Shown piece by piece: positions 16,040-24,884 of a DNA stretch of 64,000 bases (position 1 is its first letter; every line of letters begins with the position of its first letter). The notes under the pieces were generated by a model. It ran no database searches and was not told the origin of the DNA. It saw nothing but the letters and a program-made list of their open reading frames with translations. This DNA comes from Drancourtella massiliensis (GTDB lineage: Bacteria; Bacillota; Clostridia; Lachnospirales; Lachnospiraceae). The DNA lies in NCBI RefSeq assembly GCF_016900655.1, contig NZ_JACJKH010000011.1:39211-103210 (forward strand), written 5' to 3'. The translations under genes and the position numbers were made by a program.

Positions 16040-16098
16040 ATGCCGGGGATCAGCCGATGATCACCCGGCATCCTCCCTTTTACGGGGGATTTTCTTTT
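16040..16098 (+). terminator. hairpin pair and terminator before the converging reductase gene
   Basis: A strong hairpin (ATGCCGGG 16040-16047 with CCCGGCAT 16064-16071) is followed at once by ATCCTCCC/GGGGGAT (16070-16090) and TTTTCTTTTT. The second is a standard terminator for plus-strand transcripts. The 195 bases between copy 1 of pfk and this point hold no recognisable gene. Confidence 0.65.
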
Positions 16099-16958
16099 TA
16101 TGCAGGATCGTGTTTCCACCGCGTTCCTGCCTTTTTCAATGCTTCTTCTGTCGTAAGGAACCGGACTCCCAGTTTTTTCACTTTTTCGATATTCATCCGC
16201 AGATTTCTCGGATGATCCCGGAAGGCTTCCTCATTCTTTTCCAGATTTTCTGATCCCGCTCCGGCACTTTCCAGAAACTCTTTCACCACTTCATACGTAC
16301 TCCTGTCGTTTTCACTTCCGAAGTTGTAGATTCCTGCCGGTGCATGAAACATGATTTCCAGATTTTCAACTACTTCCCATACATCCGTGATACTCCGGAG
16401 ATCGTAGACTGGATACCTGATCCGGTCTCCTGATTCCCTGGCCTTGCAGACCGTCGAAATCAGATTCCCATGCTCTTGTCCCTCCCGGAAGTCGACAGCA
16501 AACATCCAGCTTAAGCGCAGTGCCACCGTGTCCGGCTGGGCTTTAAGCGCAAGCTCTTCCGCCCGGATCTTCTGCCTGCCGTACACAGTCGGTGGAGCGA
16601 TCCTCTCTTCTTCTCTGTGGGGCTCTCTTTCTCCATTTCCCACATAAACCTGATCGGAGCTGCAGAAAATCAGCCGCGCCCCGATCTCCCGGCAGATCTT
16701 TGCCAGAATTCTGACTCCGTCCACATTGACTTTTTCCGACCGTTCCGGATCCTGTTCACATGCGCCCACATCAGAGACCGCTGCTGTATGGATCAAAATA
16801 TCAGGGCGGTCCTTTTTCAGGACCGCCTCTGCCTCTTCCGGATCCGTAAAGTCCATGTCCGTATGACGGTATCCCGTCATATCAAATTTATCCTGATAGA
16901 AGCGGAGAATTCTGCTTCCGAGAAATCCGTCCGCTCCTGTTACACCGATCTTCACCAT
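16098..16958 (-). CDS. NAD(P)-dependent sugar-nucleotide reductase, RfbD-like SDR
   Basis: 286 residues, extended short-chain dehydrogenase. The dinucleotide loop is GVTGADGFLGSR at the N-terminus, the HTAAVSDVGACE block and catalytic YGRQK (Tyr and Lys of YxxxK) are present, and ARLIFCSSDQVYVG matches the dTDP-4-dehydrorhamnose reductase (RfbD) group. The actual sugar is unknown because no other rhamnose genes are nearby. ATG 16958 is preferred: an upstream TTG at 16973 is in frame but overlaps the ribosome site AGAAGG. It follows the second phosphofructokinase gene by 18 bases and is probably co-transcribed with it. Confidence 0.8.
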   Translation of the reverse strand: MVKIGVTGADGFLGSRILRFYQDKFDMTGYRHTDMDFTDPEEAEAVLKKDRPDILIHTAAVSDVGACEQDPERSEKVNVDGVRILAKICREIGARLIFCSSDQVYVGNGEREPHREEERIAPPTVYGRQKIRAEELALKAQPDTVALRLSWMFAVDFREGQEHGNLISTVCKARESGDRIRYPVYDLRSITDVWEVVENLEIMFHAPAGIYNFGSENDRSTYEVVKEFLESAGAGSENLEKNEEAFRDHPRNLRMNIEKVKKLGVRFLTTEEALKKAGTRWKHDPA

Positions 16959-16976
16959 TGATCCCTTCTTCAAATA

Positions 16977-18212
16977 TTAATGATGTGGTTTATACAGATG
17001 TCTTGGAATACCATCCACCATAACCGGAGATACATCTCCCTGAATCAGCGGTTTAACATATGCAACAAACTCATCTGTTACATAAGTACCGTCTTCATTG
17101 ACCCATTCTCTCGGCACAAGTTTTTCGTCATTTGCAATCTTGTGCACATCTTTTACTTCTGTGCTGCACTGATACGGATCATCGGAAATTCTCTTGAGCA
17201 CAACCATCTTTCCGTTATCTCCCTCATCCGCCGCCTTTACTGCAGCACCGCCTACCTGAGACGCTTCCAGAATATCTACTCTGGACGCGCAGTGAGACGC
17301 GGATCTCTGCAGCGTACTCAATTCGATGGCGCGGGTCTTGCATCCGATCTCATTTGCTACATACTGTGCAAGGTAAGCTGCTGTTCCAGTGAGCTGCTTA
17401 TGTCCAAACGCATCTACAAAATCTACATTTGCTCCAAGTTCACAGACATATCTTCCATCTTCCAGATGGATTCCTTCGGAAACCGCTACAACAACAGAAG
17501 TTTTCTTTTTCAGCAGATCTTTGATTCTTTCCATGAAATTGTCAAGATCAAATGTCAGCTCCGGAAGATAAATCAGATCCGGTCCCGAACAGTCCTCTCC
17601 TTTCGCAAGAGCCGCCGCTCCGGTAAGCCATCCGGCATTTCTTCCCATGATCTCAACGATCGTGACAAGTCCCTTGCTGTATTCCAGACAGAAGCTGTCA
17701 CGGATAATCTCTTTTACAGATGTTCCAATATATTTTGCCGCGCTTCCGTATCCCGGTGTGTGATCCGTCAGAGCAAGGTCATTGTCAATTGTTTTCGGGC
17801 ATCCGATAAATCTTGTCGGATATCCCATCACAATCGCGTAGTCGGAAAGCTTTTTGATCGTATCCATGGAGTCATTTCCTCCGATATAGATAAATGCTTC
17901 AATATCCAGCTTGTCCAGAATTTCAAAGATCTTTTCATATACTTCTCTGTTTTCATGAATTTCCGGAAGTTTGTACCGGCAGGATCCCAGATATGCAGCC
18001 GGAGTTCTCTTTAAAAGCTCCGCATCAAGATCGTTTGTGATATGTTCTGACAGGTCAATGTATTTCTCCTCCATCAGCCCCTGAATTCCATGAAGCATTC
18101 CATACACTTTGTTTGCCCCTCTGTCCTTTGCCGTACGGTAAACACCAGCCAGACTTGAATTGATCGCCGCTGTCGGGCCTCCTGACTGTCCAACAATTAC
18201 ATTTCCTTTCAT
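16977..18212 (-). CDS. 6-phosphofructokinase homologue (PPi-type sequence signature), copy 2
   Basis: 411 residues, paralogous to the copy at 14624, with the same GGNDSMDT (111-118), PKTIDND (139-145) and EIMGRNAGWL blocks. The two differ through most of the rest, so this is an old duplication or separate acquisition. Carries the PPi-like lysine in PKTIDND. The copies may differ in donor or allosteric control. Start 18212 follows ACGGAGG. Co-transcribed with the RfbD-like reductase downstream. Confidence 0.88.
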   Translation of the reverse strand: MKGNVIVGQSGGPTAAINSSLAGVYRTAKDRGANKVYGMLHGIQGLMEEKYIDLSEHITNDLDAELLKRTPAAYLGSCRYKLPEIHENREVYEKIFEILDKLDIEAFIYIGGNDSMDTIKKLSDYAIVMGYPTRFIGCPKTIDNDLALTDHTPGYGSAAKYIGTSVKEIIRDSFCLEYSKGLVTIVEIMGRNAGWLTGAAALAKGEDCSGPDLIYLPELTFDLDNFMERIKDLLKKKTSVVVAVSEGIHLEDGRYVCELGANVDFVDAFGHKQLTGTAAYLAQYVANEIGCKTRAIELSTLQRSASHCASRVDILEASQVGGAAVKAADEGDNGKMVVLKRISDDPYQCSTEVKDVHKIANDEKLVPREWVNEDGTYVTDEFVAYVKPLIQGDVSPVMVDGIPRHLYKPHH

Positions 18213-18250
18213 ATTACTACCTCCGTATTTGTCATAATGCCAATACGTTT

Positions 18251-18279
18251 ATTTTAGTACATTTGTATATAATTGTCTA
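18251..18279 (-). promoter_or_regulatory. promoter of the second phosphofructokinase gene
   Basis: On the minus strand TAGACA (18274-18279), 17 bases and TAAAAT (18251-18256), about 35 bases before the start codon. Confidence 0.55.
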
Positions 18280-18304
18280 TGTTTTTTCCGTTTTTTCGTC
18301 ATTT

Positions 18305-18859
18305 TTAAATCTCATTATAGATCAGTGTCAGTATCATCTGCGCTGTCTCTACCATATTTCTTCCGGTATCCATACTGCTTTTCTGAATGTAGCGGAATGC
18401 TTCCTCCTCCGTCATATGGTTCCGTTCCATCAGGACGTACTTGGCATTCCGGATATAGTTTTCCTCCTTTTCCGTCCGTTTTGGCTTATTATCTTTCCGC
18501 TTTACTACCTGCCGGTCCAGATTCTGGAGCATCATGTTGACCGTATCGATAAATTCATATGCTTTCACCGGCATGGTCACGGCCACCAGCCCCGGCTGCC
18601 TTCTGTGACTGACATTCTGTGTCGTATCCAGCAGAAGCAGATCAAAATACCGTGGCAGGCAGTCCAGCAAATCGGTATAATCCATATCCGGAAGCTTCGT
18701 CCCGCTGATCACAATTCCGTGGGAAAGACGCCCGATTTCCTGAAGCGCCGCTGCCGCCGTTGATACGACAATGGTATCTCCGAAACCATGGCGCAGAAGT
18801 ATTTCTTTGATTTTTCTCGCGGTTTCCTGCCGCGGAAGTGCGATGATAATACTTCCCAT
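18305..18859 (-). CDS. ANTAR-domain antitermination regulator
   Basis: 184 residues. The N-terminal half is receiver-like but degenerate: the phosphoacceptor Asp expected near residue 53 is replaced in GIVISGTKLPDMD, so phosphorylation control is doubtful. A charged helical linker follows, then the ANTAR domain RNHMTEEEAFRYIQKSSMD (about residues 145-163), an RNA-binding three-helix fold that prevents termination by stabilising paired hexaloop hairpins. It lies 21 bases after the GlnA homologue. In clostridia such genes beside glnA are linked with nitrogen control. AGGGGG precedes the start. Its RNA targets are not identified here. Confidence 0.88.
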   Translation of the reverse strand: MGSIIIALPRQETARKIKEILLRHGFGDTIVVSTAAAALQEIGRLSHGIVISGTKLPDMDYTDLLDCLPRYFDLLLLDTTQNVSHRRQPGLVAVTMPVKAYEFIDTVNMMLQNLDRQVVKRKDNKPKRTEKEENYIRNAKYVLMERNHMTEEEAFRYIQKSSMDTGRNMVETAQMILTLIYNEI

Positions 18860-18880
18860 TTTCTTTCCCCCTGCTGTCTG

Positions 18881-20170
18881 TTAAAATCTGTGTAAATACT
18901 CTTTCAGCTCCCAGTCAGTGACTTCCTGTGTATAGAGTTCCCATTCTTTTGTCTTCTCATTTAAATAGGTCCTGACATAGTTTTCTCCGCAGACATTTCT
19001 TAAAAATTCGTCTTTTTCCAGTGCGGTCAGAGATTCCTTTAATGTACCCGGAAGAGCTCCTGCCTTTTCATCCGCCTTCAGCGGAATCATCTTTTCCTGA
19101 ATCCCGTTCAAGCCGGACGCGACAACCATCGCAATCAGAAGATAAGGATTTGCCGCTCCGTCCGGCAGCGTCCACTCAATGTGCGTGTCTCCTTCTTTCC
19201 CTTTCACTACCCGGATCGGGGCGCGATAATCATTGAGGGACCAGAACAACTCGGTCGGGGCATGGAATCCCGGTTTCAGTCTCTTATATGAATTGACAAT
19301 CGGATTGGCGATTGCGGCCATTCCATTCATATGGGACAGAAGTCCCGCAATAAAAGAGTAGGCTTCCTGGCTCAGTCCGTTCTCCGCCTGAGGATCTGCA
19401 AACATATTTTTCCCGTCCCGGAATCCGGAAATATTTAAAGACAATGCGGAGCCCGGAAGGTCTGTCCTCGGCTTTGGCATAAATGTCGCGTGCAGGCCGT
19501 GTCTCTGGGCAATCGCGCGTACCGTAGAGCGGAATGTCACAATCTGATCCGCCACCTTCACACCCTGTGCCTGCTTAAAATCCACCTCATGCTGCGCCGG
19601 AGCGTCCTCGTGATGGGATGACTCGATCTCAAATCCCATCTCTTCCAGCGTCAGAATCATGTCTCGTCTCGCATTTTCTCCCTGATCAAGAGGCGCCACA
19701 TCCAGATAGCCCGCCTTCTCTCTCGTCCGTGTTGTAGGGTTCCCTTCTTCATCCGTCTCGAAAAGGAAAAATTCACACTCCGGGTCCAGATCAAAACTGT
19801 ACCCCTGCTGCTTTGCCTTTTTCAGTACACGTCTGAGAATATATCTTGGACTCTCCGCAATATCATTCCCTTCCTGATCCATCAGATCACAGAGGAATCT
19901 TGCCACCTTTCCCTGCTGCGGCCTCCACGGCAGGATTGTAAATGTATCAATGTCCGGTTTCAGATAAACTCTGTCATATCCAAGCTCTTTCATCCCGGCA
20001 ATGCTGTATCCGTCCACCATACATTTCCCCGCAAGCGCTTTCTCCATCTGGCCCGCCGTCACAGCAATATTCCGGATGGTCCCGAAAATGTCCACAAACT
20101 GCAGACGTATGAATTTTACATCTTCTTCTTCGATCATCTGAAGAATTTCCCAAGTTTCATATTTCGCCAT
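18881..20170 (-). CDS. glnA: type I glutamine synthetase homologue with altered active site
   Basis: 429 residues, close to GSI-alpha of Bacillus (444) in length and overall pattern, e.g. GKVARFLCDL, DPECEFFLF, ESSHHEDAPAQHEVDF and HATFMPKP. Several active-site positions differ from the canonical enzyme: the metal-ligand His of GSGMH is Ser (GSALS, residues 240-244); Glu of PGYEAP is His (PGFHAP, 300-305); Arg of EVRSxDP is Thr (EWTLPD, 332-337); and NRSPLIR is NDYRAPIR. So normal glutamine synthesis is uncertain; a gamma-glutamyl ligase or a regulatory role is possible. Start 20170 follows GGAGG. In one unit with the ANTAR regulator. Confidence 0.82.
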   Translation of the reverse strand: MAKYETWEILQMIEEEDVKFIRLQFVDIFGTIRNIAVTAGQMEKALAGKCMVDGYSIAGMKELGYDRVYLKPDIDTFTILPWRPQQGKVARFLCDLMDQEGNDIAESPRYILRRVLKKAKQQGYSFDLDPECEFFLFETDEEGNPTTRTREKAGYLDVAPLDQGENARRDMILTLEEMGFEIESSHHEDAPAQHEVDFKQAQGVKVADQIVTFRSTVRAIAQRHGLHATFMPKPRTDLPGSALSLNISGFRDGKNMFADPQAENGLSQEAYSFIAGLLSHMNGMAAIANPIVNSYKRLKPGFHAPTELFWSLNDYRAPIRVVKGKEGDTHIEWTLPDGAANPYLLIAMVVASGLNGIQEKMIPLKADEKAGALPGTLKESLTALEKDEFLRNVCGENYVRTYLNEKTKEWELYTQEVTDWELKEYLHRF

Positions 20171-20216
20171 ATTTATTTCCTCCATCTTTCGACTGCCTCA
20201 ATTCCCTGATGTTCTT

Positions 20217-20246
20217 ATTATATTCCGCATCAGGACTTCAGGGCAA
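20217..20246 (-). promoter_or_regulatory. promoter of the glnA-ANTAR unit
   Basis: On the minus strand TTGCCC (20241-20246), 18 bases and TATAAT (20217-20222). The leader would be only about 40 bases, too short for an ANTAR hairpin pair plus terminator. Confidence 0.5.
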
Positions 20247-20276
20247 GAACTATGACAGATATTTTCCCTGAATTCT

Positions 20277-21710
20277 CTATCTGAGTTTCTCACGCAGAAG
20301 TTCCCGCGTAACTGCCGGATCCGCGTTTCCCTTCATCTTTTTCATGACCTGCCCGACAAAAAATCCGAATACCTTTTCTTTTCCTTCCCGGTACTGTGCC
20401 ACAGAATCCGGATGCTCACGGATCACTTCCTCGATGATCTGCTCCAGCACGTCCGTATCTGCCACAGTGGATAGATGATGCGCCTCAATGTAGGCGAGCG
20501 GCTCTTCATCGTGGTCAAAAATCTGTTCAAAAACTTCCTTTGCACCTTTGTGAGTGATCTTCTGCTCTTCTTCTACCAGGATCAACGCTGCCAGGTGGTC
20601 CGGAGAAAACTTCATCTCCTCCGGACTTTTTCCTGCTTCTTTCAGAAGCTTCATGGCGTCCTGAGTCATCCAGTTTGCAGCCTTCTTTGGCTGCGAACAG
20701 ATTTTTGCCGTCTCTTCAAACAGATCTGCCATATTTCTGGACTCTGTCAAAATCCGGGCATCGTATTCCGAAAGAGAAAACTCCCGGATAAACCGTTTTT
20801 TCTTTTCTTCCCGCAGTTCCGGCTGTTCCTTTTTAAGCCGTCCGATCCATGCATCGTCAATCACGACCGGAGGAAGATCCGGATCCGGAAAATACCGGTA
20901 ATCTTTAGCGTCCTCTTTGGAGCGCATCGGGAAGGAACATTCCTTATTGTCATCCCACCGCCTTGTTTCCTGAATCACTTCTTTTCCTTCTTCCAGAAGT
21001 TCAATCTGCCGTATGGTCTCCCCTTCAATTGCTCTCGCAATGGCCTTAAAGGAGTTCAGGTTCTTCATCTCTGTCCTGGTGCCGTAGCTTTCTGTCCCCG
21101 CTTCCCGAACGGACAGGTTAACATCCGCACGCATGGAGCCTTCTTCCAGCCGGCAGTCTGAAATTCCCAGATACTGAGCCATGATCCGGAGCTGTTCCAG
21201 ATAGGCGATGACCTCCTGGGCATTTCGCATATCCGGTTCCGATACAATCTCAATCAGCGGCACGCCGCTTCGGTTATAGTCTACAAGGGAGCTGTCCGTC
21301 CATGGATCGTGGACCAGTTTTCCGGCATCTTCTTCCATGTGCATCTCATGAATCCGGATTCTTTTTTCTCCTTGTGCCGTATCAACCGACACATATCCGT
21401 CATAGCAGATTGGAAGATACAGCTGGGAAATCTGGTAATTCTGAGGATTGTCCGGATAAAAATAGTTTTTCCGGTCAAATTTGCAGAAAGTATGGATTTT
21501 ACAGTTCATGGCAAGTCCCGCCTTCAATGCGTACTCCACGACCTTCCTGTTCAGAACCGGAAGGGATCCGGGCATTCCGGTGCACACCGGACAGGTATGG
21601 GTATTGGGCTCTCCGCCGAATGCGGTCGGACAGCCGCAGAAAATCTTTGTCCTTGTGGAAAGTTCAATATGCACTTCCAGACCAATCACGGTCTCATACT
21701 GTTTTCTCAT
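20277..21710 (-). CDS. gatB: Asp/Glu-tRNA amidotransferase subunit B
   Basis: 477 residues, the usual length. GatB binds mischarged tRNA and activates the aspartyl or glutamyl group with ATP. Visible: start YETVIGLEVHIELSTRTKIF, zinc cysteines in FCGCPTAF and CPVCTGMPG, DYNRSGVPLIEIVSEPDM, and the C-terminal tRNA-binding tail. Starts 2 bases after gatA stops. Last gene of the aspS-gatC-gatA-gatB run. An inverted repeat TTCAGGG/CCCTGAA just after the stop may help end transcription. Confidence 0.96.
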   Translation of the reverse strand: MRKQYETVIGLEVHIELSTRTKIFCGCPTAFGGEPNTHTCPVCTGMPGSLPVLNRKVVEYALKAGLAMNCKIHTFCKFDRKNYFYPDNPQNYQISQLYLPICYDGYVSVDTAQGEKRIRIHEMHMEEDAGKLVHDPWTDSSLVDYNRSGVPLIEIVSEPDMRNAQEVIAYLEQLRIMAQYLGISDCRLEEGSMRADVNLSVREAGTESYGTRTEMKNLNSFKAIARAIEGETIRQIELLEEGKEVIQETRRWDDNKECSFPMRSKEDAKDYRYFPDPDLPPVVIDDAWIGRLKKEQPELREEKKKRFIREFSLSEYDARILTESRNMADLFEETAKICSQPKKAANWMTQDAMKLLKEAGKSPEEMKFSPDHLAALILVEEEQKITHKGAKEVFEQIFDHDEEPLAYIEAHHLSTVADTDVLEQIIEEVIREHPDSVAQYREGKEKVFGFFVGQVMKKMKGNADPAVTRELLREKLR

Positions 21711-21712
21711 CG

Positions 21713-23197
21713 TCAGATTTTCCCCCTTTTTGTTCCAGAATATGCCTTCGGAAATATGCCTCTCTCTTTTTCAAAAGCGGCTGCCGCACGGATAATCTTC
21801 TTCTCCTGCAGGCAGTCTCCAATCAGCTGGATTCCGATCGGAAGGCCCGCCTTTGACACCGTACACGGTACGGATATGGCCGGGAGGCCTGCCAGATTGA
21901 CTGCCGCTGTGTAGAGATCTCCCAGATACATCTGAAGCGGATCCGAAAGGCTTTCTCCGATTTTCGGTGCAGTCTGAGGTGCTGCAGGGCCAAGCAGCAC
22001 ATCGTAAGCGGCAAATGCCCGGTCAAATGCCTCCTTGATGACGGCACGGGCTTTCAGTGCTTTCAGATAATATGCATCATAATAGCCCGAACTTAAAACA
22101 AAGGAGCCAAGAAAAATTCTCCTTTTCACTTCCGTTCCGAATCCTTCCGAACGGGTCATTTTGTACATCTCATGGAGCGAGTCCGCATGAGGACTCCGGT
22201 ATCCATATTTGACACCGTCGAACCGGGCCAGATTGGAACTTGCCTCTGCCGAGGCAATAATATAATAAGAAGGAATGACATATTCTGTCATGCCAAGGGA
22301 GAACTCTTCCACTGATGCTCCCCGTTCTTTCAGGATCTCCATGGTCTTCTTCAAAGCATCCCGCACTTCCGGGTCAATTCCTTCGTCCAGATATTCTTTC
22401 GGAATCCCAACCTTCATTCCGCGGATATCTCCCGCAAGATCCTCCTCAAAATCCAGAGTCTCCCTCTTCAAAGAAGTACTGTCTCTTCTGTCCTGCCCGG
22501 CCAGAAGGGAAAGCATCCGTGCACAGTCCGCCACATCTTTTCCAATAGGTCCGATCTGATCCAGCGAGGATGCATATGCGATCAGACCGTACCGGGAAAC
22601 AGTCCCGTAGGTCGGTTTGATTCCCGTCACTCCACAAAAGGAACTTGGCTGGCGGATGGATCCTCCGGTATCCGATCCCAGGGCAATAAAACATTCATCC
22701 GCCGCCACTGCCGCACAGGAACCCCCGGAAGAGCCGCCCGGCACATGTCCGGTATTCCACGGATTTTTTGTCACCTTCCGCGCAGAAGTCTCCGTCGTGC
22801 TTCCCATGGCAAACTCATCCATGTTGGTCTTCCCGAGAATAATGATGCCTGCCTCTTTGAGTTTTTCTACCGCACAGGCATCATAGGGTGGGTAAAAACC
22901 GCTTAAAATCCTGGATGCACATGTTGTTTCCATACCTTTTGTGCAGATATTATCCTTGACCGCTGCCGGCACTCCGGCAAATGGCCCCTGATATTTTCCG
23001 GATCGGATACCCTGCTCCACTTCCTCTGCCCGGGCAAGCGCTCCTTCCCGGTCAATCTGCAGGAATGCTCCGATCTGCGGTTCCATCCTTTCTATCTGTA
23101 ACAGGGAAGCTTCCACAGCCTCCGATGGGCGGATCTCCCCTTTTCGAATCTTTCGGGCAAGCTCCCCGGCCGTCCATGTCAGATATTCTTCTCCCAT
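21713..23197 (-). CDS. gatA: Asp/Glu-tRNA amidotransferase subunit A (glutaminase)
   Basis: 494 residues, amidase-signature family. GatA releases ammonia from glutamine and channels it to GatB. The Ser-cisSer-Lys triad is visible: Lys in PAAVKDNICTKG, cis-Ser in GGSSGGSCAAVA and nucleophile Ser in GSDTGGSIRQP. Lies 12 bases after gatC and 2 bases before gatB. ATG 23197 behind GGAGGAATGGT. Confidence 0.96.
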   Translation of the reverse strand: MGEEYLTWTAGELARKIRKGEIRPSEAVEASLLQIERMEPQIGAFLQIDREGALARAEEVEQGIRSGKYQGPFAGVPAAVKDNICTKGMETTCASRILSGFYPPYDACAVEKLKEAGIIILGKTNMDEFAMGSTTETSARKVTKNPWNTGHVPGGSSGGSCAAVAADECFIALGSDTGGSIRQPSSFCGVTGIKPTYGTVSRYGLIAYASSLDQIGPIGKDVADCARMLSLLAGQDRRDSTSLKRETLDFEEDLAGDIRGMKVGIPKEYLDEGIDPEVRDALKKTMEILKERGASVEEFSLGMTEYVIPSYYIIASAEASSNLARFDGVKYGYRSPHADSLHEMYKMTRSEGFGTEVKRRIFLGSFVLSSGYYDAYYLKALKARAVIKEAFDRAFAAYDVLLGPAAPQTAPKIGESLSDPLQMYLGDLYTAAVNLAGLPAISVPCTVSKAGLPIGIQLIGDCLQEKKIIRAAAAFEKERGIFPKAYSGTKRGKI

Positions 23198-23209
23198 ACC
23201 ATTCCTCCT

Positions 23210-23500
23210 CTATACTGTCTTCGGCACCAGATACTGCCCCTCTTTTTTCTGCGGAGCATTCTCAAGCAGTGCTTCCCACTGATCTTCCCGTTCCACAATA
23301 TCCTCACGAAATACATTCTGTACCGGAAAGACATGGGACATGGGTTCCACCCCGTCCGTATCCAGCTCTTCCAGCTTTTCCATATAGGCAAGGATTTTTT
23401 TTAACTCTCCGGCTGTCTCCTGCTTTTCTTCTTCCGTGAGACTGATCTGGGAAAGGATTTCCAGATATTCCATAGTTTCATCCCAGCTGATTTTTTTCAT
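23210..23500 (-). CDS. gatC: Asp/Glu-tRNA amidotransferase subunit C
   Basis: 96 residues; clamps GatA to GatB. The C-terminal PQKKEGQYLVPKTV is the classic GatC ending, and ELKKILAYMEKLEELDTDGVEPMSHV is the family helix-turn region. Start 23500 is preferred over the ATG at 23506, which lies directly against the ribosome site AAAGGAG. It follows aspS by 13 bases. Confidence 0.93.
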   Translation of the reverse strand: MKKISWDETMEYLEILSQISLTEEEKQETAGELKKILAYMEKLEELDTDGVEPMSHVFPVQNVFREDIVEREDQWEALLENAPQKKEGQYLVPKTV

Positions 23501-23513
23501 TGCCATCTCCTTT

Positions 23514-24842
23514 CTACGGCTCCAGCCGTTTCAAATCTCTCGGAAACAGACAGGTCTCCCGGATATTCTCTTCCCCCAGAAGCTGCATGGTCAGCCGTTC
23601 CAGCCCGATTCCAAGCCCGCCGTGAGGCGGCATTCCATATAAAAAGGCAGAAAGATAATCTTCCAGTCCTTCTGTCGTCATCTTCTTTTCTCCGATTTTT
23701 GCGGTCAGCTTATCATAATCATGTATCCGCTGGCCTCCGGTTGTCACTTCCAGTCCTCGAAATAAAAGGTCGAAGCTTAATGTCACCTTTGGGTCCGCCG
23801 GATCATCCATCGCATAGAACGGGCGTTTTCTGGAAGGATAATGGGTGACAAAGACAAAATCCGCGCCGTATGTCTCTTTAAAGTAACGGCCGATCAGTTC
23901 TTCCTCCTCCGGTTCCAGATCATACGGTGCCCGCATCGGTCTTTGGTAAACTTCCGCAACAAGCTGTTTCGCCTCATCGAACCGGACAGACGGGATCTCA
24001 TCCGTCTTCGGAAGCCGGGCGCCAAGAAGATCCAGCCACGGCCGGTACTCCTGCTCCAGAAGGCGGGTCATATACTGCAAAAATCCGGTTTCCACTTCCA
24101 TCACATCGGTGAAATCATCAATATAGCCCATCTCCAGATCCAGGCTGGTATATTCATTGAGATGTCGTTTTGTATTGTGTTTTTCTGCCCGGAAAACAGG
24201 TCCCGTTTCAAATACCCGGTCAAACACCCCCACCATCATCTGTTTGTACAGCTGGGGACTTTGCTCCAGTACCGCCTTTTTGTGAAAATAGTCAAGCCGG
24301 AAGAGGTTGGCTCCTCCCTCTGCTCCTTTTGCTCCGATTTTTGGCGTATGGATTTCCGTGAATCCGTTCTGAAAAAGATACTCCCGGAAAGCCCGGCAGA
24401 TCCCCTCCTGAATCTTAAATTTTGCCCGCTCTCTGAGATTTCTGAGAGATAACGGCCGCACGGAGAGTTTCGCTTCCAGTGAAGTATTCAGTTTTTTTCT
24501 GGATACCGGAAGCGGGAAAGCCTTCTTCGACTCGGAAAGTTTTGTGACTTCTTCTGTCACAATTTCCAGCCCGCCGGGCGAACGTTCTTCTTTCCGAATG
24601 GTTCCTTCTGCTTTCAGGGTATCTCCTTCCCGGACCTCCCGGTACCCTTCCTTTGTTTTTCCTTCTTCACAGACAAGCTGCAGCAGGCCGTCCCGCCTCC
24701 GCAGAATGAGAAAGGTAATCTCTCCCATCCTTCTGACGGAATGGACCGCACCCTTTACTTTTACGTGCGCTCCTTCTTCCATGGCCTTTAATGCCGTAGC
24801 CGCACCGGCCGAATCCTTTGTCACACCAGTTATCTTTTCCAT
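23514..24842 (-). CDS. aspS: aspartyl-tRNA synthetase, archaeal-type (probably non-discriminating)
   Basis: 442 residues, the short archaeal/eukaryotic AspRS form without the bacterial insertion domain. An N-terminal OB fold (about 1-110, VKVKGAVHSVRRMGEITFL) is followed by a class II core: motif 2 around FRAEKHNTKRHLNEYTSLDLE and motif 3 GGLGIGLERLTMQLL. Placed directly upstream of gatCAB, it most likely makes Asp-tRNA(Asn) for conversion to Asn-tRNA(Asn); discrimination is inferred from context. ATG 24842 follows CAGGGGTG; a longer frame crosses the upstream hairpin. Divergent AsnRS is less likely given the gat neighbours. Confidence 0.85.
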   Translation of the reverse strand: MEKITGVTKDSAGAATALKAMEEGAHVKVKGAVHSVRRMGEITFLILRRRDGLLQLVCEEGKTKEGYREVREGDTLKAEGTIRKEERSPGGLEIVTEEVTKLSESKKAFPLPVSRKKLNTSLEAKLSVRPLSLRNLRERAKFKIQEGICRAFREYLFQNGFTEIHTPKIGAKGAEGGANLFRLDYFHKKAVLEQSPQLYKQMMVGVFDRVFETGPVFRAEKHNTKRHLNEYTSLDLEMGYIDDFTDVMEVETGFLQYMTRLLEQEYRPWLDLLGARLPKTDEIPSVRFDEAKQLVAEVYQRPMRAPYDLEPEEEELIGRYFKETYGADFVFVTHYPSRKRPFYAMDDPADPKVTLSFDLLFRGLEVTTGGQRIHDYDKLTAKIGEKKMTTEGLEDYLSAFLYGMPPHGGLGIGLERLTMQLLGEENIRETCLFPRDLKRLEP

Positions 24843-24884
24843 CCAATTCACACCCCTGTCTTTTCTATTGCTGTCAAAGCACCG

